Source: RBG-13-51-18 sp050014095 (lineage in GTDB: Bacteria; Chloroflexota; Dehalococcoidia; Dehalococcoidales; RBG-16-60-22). Taken from it: a stretch of DNA of 64,000 bases. This document shows, piece after piece, positions 61,375 through 64,000 of this stretch. The stretch lies in assembly GCA_050014095.1 (NCBI GenBank), contig JBEKDZ010000003.1, forward strand, positions 186,001-250,000, in the 5' to 3' direction. The translations under genes and the position numbers were made by a program. The notes below the pieces were generated by a model that was not told where the DNA came from, made no database searches, and worked only from the letters and a program-made list of their open reading frames with translations. Numbering within the stretch: the first letter of the stretch is position 1; each line of letters opens with the position of its first letter.

Positions 61375-61584
61375 AACTCCCTTCGTCCCTCTTTACGAAA
61401 GAGGGAGATGGGGAAAGGCAGCTGGATTCCTCCCATTTGCCCATCCCTTCTCCAAATTCGTTTAGTTCTAAAATCCCTCTCTCATCTCCCCTTACGAATG
61501 GGAGACGATATCATTTTCTAATTCCAAAACAGCTACAACGACAGTCAGTGAGATTGCCACGTCACTTCGTTCCTCGCAATGACA
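61375..61584. repeat. Cluster of dispersed short palindromes
   Basis: This 264-base spacer between DUF559 and ACR3 holds no gene. It has CTCCCTTCG..CGAAAGAGGGAG (about 61379-61411), CCCTCTC..CCTTACG..GGGAG (about 61472-61508), and AGATTGCCACGTCAC..CTCGCAATGACA (61551-61584), a half-copy of the repeat at 1424-1523. Confidence 0.55.
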
Positions 61585-61629
61585 GGGCGGTATTTGCCCA
61601 TTCCTTCTCCAATTTCGTAAAATAGTTGC

Positions 61630-62718
61630 ATGAACAAATCCATCCAGCCCGCTCACCCTGAGCCCGTCGAAGGGCTTTCCTTCCTGGATAGATTTCTTAC
61701 GCTGTGGATATTCCTGGCGATGGGTTTAGGGGTATTGCTGGGGTGGGGGTCGCCGGAAGTTGGCAAATTCATTAACTCCTTAAGCGTGGGCACAACGTCC
61801 ATCCCTATCGCCGTCGGTCTCATACTTATGATGTACCCGCCGCTGGCTAAAGTGCGCTACGAGGAGATGGGGCGGGTCTTCCGCAACTGGCGGGTGCTGC
61901 TGCTTTCGCTGGTGCAGAACTGGGTCATCGGGCCTATCCTCATGTTCCTGCTGGCGGTGCTGTTCCTCGGCAAAATCTGGCCGATGCCGGCATACATGTA
62001 TGGCTTGATAATGATAGGACTGGCGCGGTGTATCGCCATGGTCATTGTCTGGAACGAGCTGGCGCAGGGGGACAGGGAATACGCCGCGGGACTGGTGGCT
62101 TTAAACTCCATTTTCCAGATTCTCTTTTACTCCGTTTACGCTTACATCTTCATCACCGTGCTGCCGCAGTGGTTCGGTTTAGCCGGCTCGGCAGTGGATG
62201 TGACGATGGGGGATATCGCCCGGAGCGTTTTCATCTACCTGGGGATACCGTTTTTCGGGGGGATGTTGACGCGCTTCATATTTTTAAAGACCAAGGGGCG
62301 CGATTGGTACGAGACCAGGTTCATCCCTAAGATAAGCCCGATAACGCTGGCGGCGCTGCTATTCACCATCGTGGTGATGTTCTCGCTCAAAGGCGAGCTG
62401 ATTGTGCAGATACCGCTCGACGTGCTGAAGATAGCCGTGCCGCTATTAATCTACTTCGTGATTATGTTCCTGGTGTCCTTCTGGATGGGACGAAGAATAG
62501 GCGCGGATTATTCCCAAACTGCCAGTATCGCCTTTACGGCGGCTTCAAATAATTTCGAGCTGGCGATTGCCGTAGCGGTGGCGGTCTTTGGGATCGGGAG
62601 CGGGGAGGCTTTCGCGGCGGTAATAGGACCGCTGGTAGAAGTGCCGGTACTGGTGAGTCTGGTGAACCTGGCGCTGTATTTCCAGAAGAGGTACTTCAGG
62701 GGAGAAAAGGTGAGTTAA
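61630..62718 (+). CDS. ACR3-type arsenite efflux permease
   Basis: A 362-residue membrane carrier with ten hydrophobic helices, of the ACR3/BASS type. The conserved cysteine in the fourth helix is present (GLARCIAMVIVWNEL), as is the late SNNFELAIAVAVAVFG with its glutamate. It expels arsenite. The first 20 residues include HPEPVEG, encoded by a dispersed repeat sequence (CACCCTGAGCCCGTCGAAGG), so the N-terminal tail seems to be a repeat insertion or the true start lies later (for example before FLDRFLTLW). No arsR or arsC is adjacent. Confidence 0.87.
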   Translation: MNKSIQPAHPEPVEGLSFLDRFLTLWIFLAMGLGVLLGWGSPEVGKFINSLSVGTTSIPIAVGLILMMYPPLAKVRYEEMGRVFRNWRVLLLSLVQNWVIGPILMFLLAVLFLGKIWPMPAYMYGLIMIGLARCIAMVIVWNELAQGDREYAAGLVALNSIFQILFYSVYAYIFITVLPQWFGLAGSAVDVTMGDIARSVFIYLGIPFFGGMLTRFIFLKTKGRDWYETRFIPKISPITLAALLFTIVVMFSLKGELIVQIPLDVLKIAVPLLIYFVIMFLVSFWMGRRIGADYSQTASIAFTAASNNFELAIAVAVAVFGIGSGEAFAAVIGPLVEVPVLVSLVNLALYFQKRYFRGEKVS

Positions 62719-62749
62719 CAGTTATTAGTAATCAGTTAGGGAAAAGACG

Positions 62750-62781
62750 GCTGGATTCCCAATCAAGTTGGGAATAACACT
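62750..62781. repeat. Short dispersed palindrome
   Basis: GGCTGGATTCCCAATCAAG followed by TTGGGAATAAC is a half-unit of the GGATTCC repeat class. No gene lies in this spacer up to the SIMPL start. Confidence 0.4.
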
Positions 62782-62874
62782 TGGGGGGTAAAGGGGAGGG
62801 GTGTATTCTTGATTTCAACATCAGCTAAAGATATACTCTAAGCAAGGGTAAAGTATCATCGGGGAGGTAGCAAA

Positions 62875-63612
62875 ATGAAACGTGTTATCTGCATCATCGG
62901 TTCATTAATCTTAATTATGCTCATGCTCGGGCTGGCCGGCTGCGATATCTCGGGTTCTATCGGCACCAACCCCAACCAGACCAGCGGCATCTGGGTAACG
63001 GGGGAGGGGAAAGTGACCGTTACGCCGGATGTGGCGATACTAAGTGTCGGCGTCCAGACCGAGAATAGCTCCGTAGCCCAGGCGCAGGAGCAAGCTTCTG
63101 TGGCGATGAATGCCGTCCTCAAAGCGCTGAAGGATAACGACATCGCCGATAAAGACGTCCAGACGCAGTACTTCAGCATCTCGCCGGTCAGAAACTACGT
63201 GATGAATACTGGGGAACAAAACATCACTGGCTACCGAGTGGACAACTCGCTAACAGTAAAAATCCGGAAAGTCGATGACGCCGCCAAGATTATCGATGCC
63301 GTTACCGCGGCCGGTGGCAACAATATCGTCATTAACAGTATTTCTTTTACGGTGGAAGACCCTACCACTTACCAGAAAGACGCCAGAGAAAAGGCGCTGG
63401 ATAACGCCAAGATGAAGGCTCAAGAGATAGCCACTAAAGCGGGCCTAACCCTGGGTGAGCCGACCTTCCTCAACGAGACCTCCAGTTACAACCCGCCATA
63501 TTCTGGTATAATGGCTTCGGCCATACCCACCCCAGTGATAGTAGGGTCGTCAGTTAACGCGGGAGAGATAGAAGTAACCGTCTACATACAGGTAGCGTAC
63601 AGCATAAAGTAA
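62875..63612 (+). CDS. SIMPL (DUF541) domain lipoprotein
   Basis: A 245-residue exported protein. The signal ends MLGLAGC, a lipobox. The rest is a SIMPL domain: TGEGKVTVTPDVAILSVGVQTE, VLKALKDNDIADKDVQTQYFSISP, ITGYRVDNSLTVKIR and DAREKALDNAKMKAQEIATKAG, all typical. GGGGAGGT precedes the ATG. Function of the family is unclear; some members relate to oxidative stress or channel-like assemblies. Confidence 0.9.
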   Translation: MKRVICIIGSLILIMLMLGLAGCDISGSIGTNPNQTSGIWVTGEGKVTVTPDVAILSVGVQTENSSVAQAQEQASVAMNAVLKALKDNDIADKDVQTQYFSISPVRNYVMNTGEQNITGYRVDNSLTVKIRKVDDAAKIIDAVTAAGGNNIVINSISFTVEDPTTYQKDAREKALDNAKMKAQEIATKAGLTLGEPTFLNETSSYNPPYSGIMASAIPTPVIVGSSVNAGEIEVTVYIQVAYSIK

Positions 63613-63643
63613 ATATCGATTCTGGAGCAAGGAGAGAGTAAAT

Positions 63644-64000
63644 ATGGCAGTTATAGATTTCGGCGGCGTAAAGGAAGAGGTGGTCATGCGGAGCGAGTTC
63701 TCTATGGAGAAAGCCCGTAAGGTTTTAAAGGATGAAACGATAGCGGTAATCGGATATGGGGTACAGGGACCGGGACAGTCCTTAAATATGAAAGACAACG
63801 GCTTCAACGTTATCATCGGGCAATCAAAAGACTTCATGCGGGACTGGGACCGGGCGGTGGCGGACGGCTGGAAGCCCGGTAAAGACCTATTCGAGATAGA
63901 AGAAGCAGCCAAACGCGGCACGATTATCGAGATGCTGACCAGCGATGCCTCCCAGCGGTTAATCTGGCCGACTATCAAAAAACAACTAACGGCTGGCAAA
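63644..64000 (+). CDS. ilvC: Ketol-acid reductoisomerase, N-terminal part (cut by window end)
   Basis: The frame starts at ATG 63644 with AAGGAGAG seven bases before it and is open to the window end (119 codons). DETIAVIGYGVQGPGQSLNM is the NADPH-binding motif, and NGFNVIIGQSKDF follows. The GPGQ form is that of the long plant/Bacteroidetes-like class rather than the GSQG form of most short KARI proteins. It makes the dihydroxy acid step of valine and isoleucine synthesis. Confidence 0.9.
   Translation, partial: MAVIDFGGVKEEVVMRSEFSMEKARKVLKDETIAVIGYGVQGPGQSLNMKDNGFNVIIGQSKDFMRDWDRAVADGWKPGKDLFEIEEAAKRGTIIEMLTSDASQRLIWPTIKKQLTAGK

Overview
The window (64 kb, roughly 50% G+C by eye) is a bacterial chromosome segment, most probably from an uncultured member of the Chloroflexota, class Dehalococcoidia or a near relative. 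This is an inference from gene content: an atypical MoxR-type AAA/VWA pair, a PadR plus permease-prefix protein pair, a GH3-family acyl-acid ligase, a very long acyl-CoA dehydratase activase, a DMSO-reductase-family enzyme, a very basic 48-residue small protein, and many short palindromic dispersed repeats. No 16S gene is present, so lineage is not proven. Both window ends cut genes: purF at the left and ilvC at the right.

Layout. 0-9 kb: end of purF, lexA with its own SOS box, ilvE, an MFS transporter, tRNA-Phe and tRNA-Gly, a nitroreductase, an orphan pyrogallol/phloroglucinol-transhydroxylase-like molybdoenzyme and xth. 8.8-18 kb (minus strand): uvrC, a DRG-like GTPase and a HAD phosphatase in one run; a 1015-aa membrane GGDEF/HD-GYP protein followed by a degenerate NarL-type regulator; a GH3-family enzyme; two small DNA-binding proteins. 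19-25 kb: proB-orf-proA, then rph and an MBL/radical SAM/CinA run on the minus strand. 25-36 kb: small proteins, a DUF4349/PKD lipoprotein, a ModE-like regulator, an excisionase-like HTH protein, oxidoreductases, and a complete branched-chain amino acid type ABC transporter (livKHMGF order) with a cloverleaf-like inverted-repeat element between livK and livH.

36-44.4 kb is the most unusual part. It holds a 1063-aa surface protein with near-identical tandem IPT/TIG repeats, one membrane helix and an unrecognised cytoplasmic domain. A three-gene run follows: MoxR/ChlI-type AAA ATPase, VWA protein, and a minimal PilT/VirB11-like ATPase. It ends at a serine recombinase remnant that runs into a tRNA-Leu gene. 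44.5-46.2 kb is a PadR regulon with a matching pair of palindromic operators and an unlisted 46-aa membrane peptide. 46-51.8 kb carries DegV, a P-loop kinase, leucyl aminopeptidase, an MBL hydrolase, a methyltransferase and a HAD-uridine kinase fusion. 51.9-55.2 kb is a molybdenum cofactor run (mobA-moeA-mobB plus a DUF362-like gene). It pairs logically with the ModE-like regulator and the molybdoenzyme elsewhere in the window. 55-64 kb: acylphosphatase, a small charged protein, rnc, tRNA-Gln, the 1405-aa activase, a DUF559 protein, an ACR3 arsenite exporter, a SIMPL lipoprotein and the start of ilvC.

Functional calls rest on reading motifs and recalled families; no database search was run.
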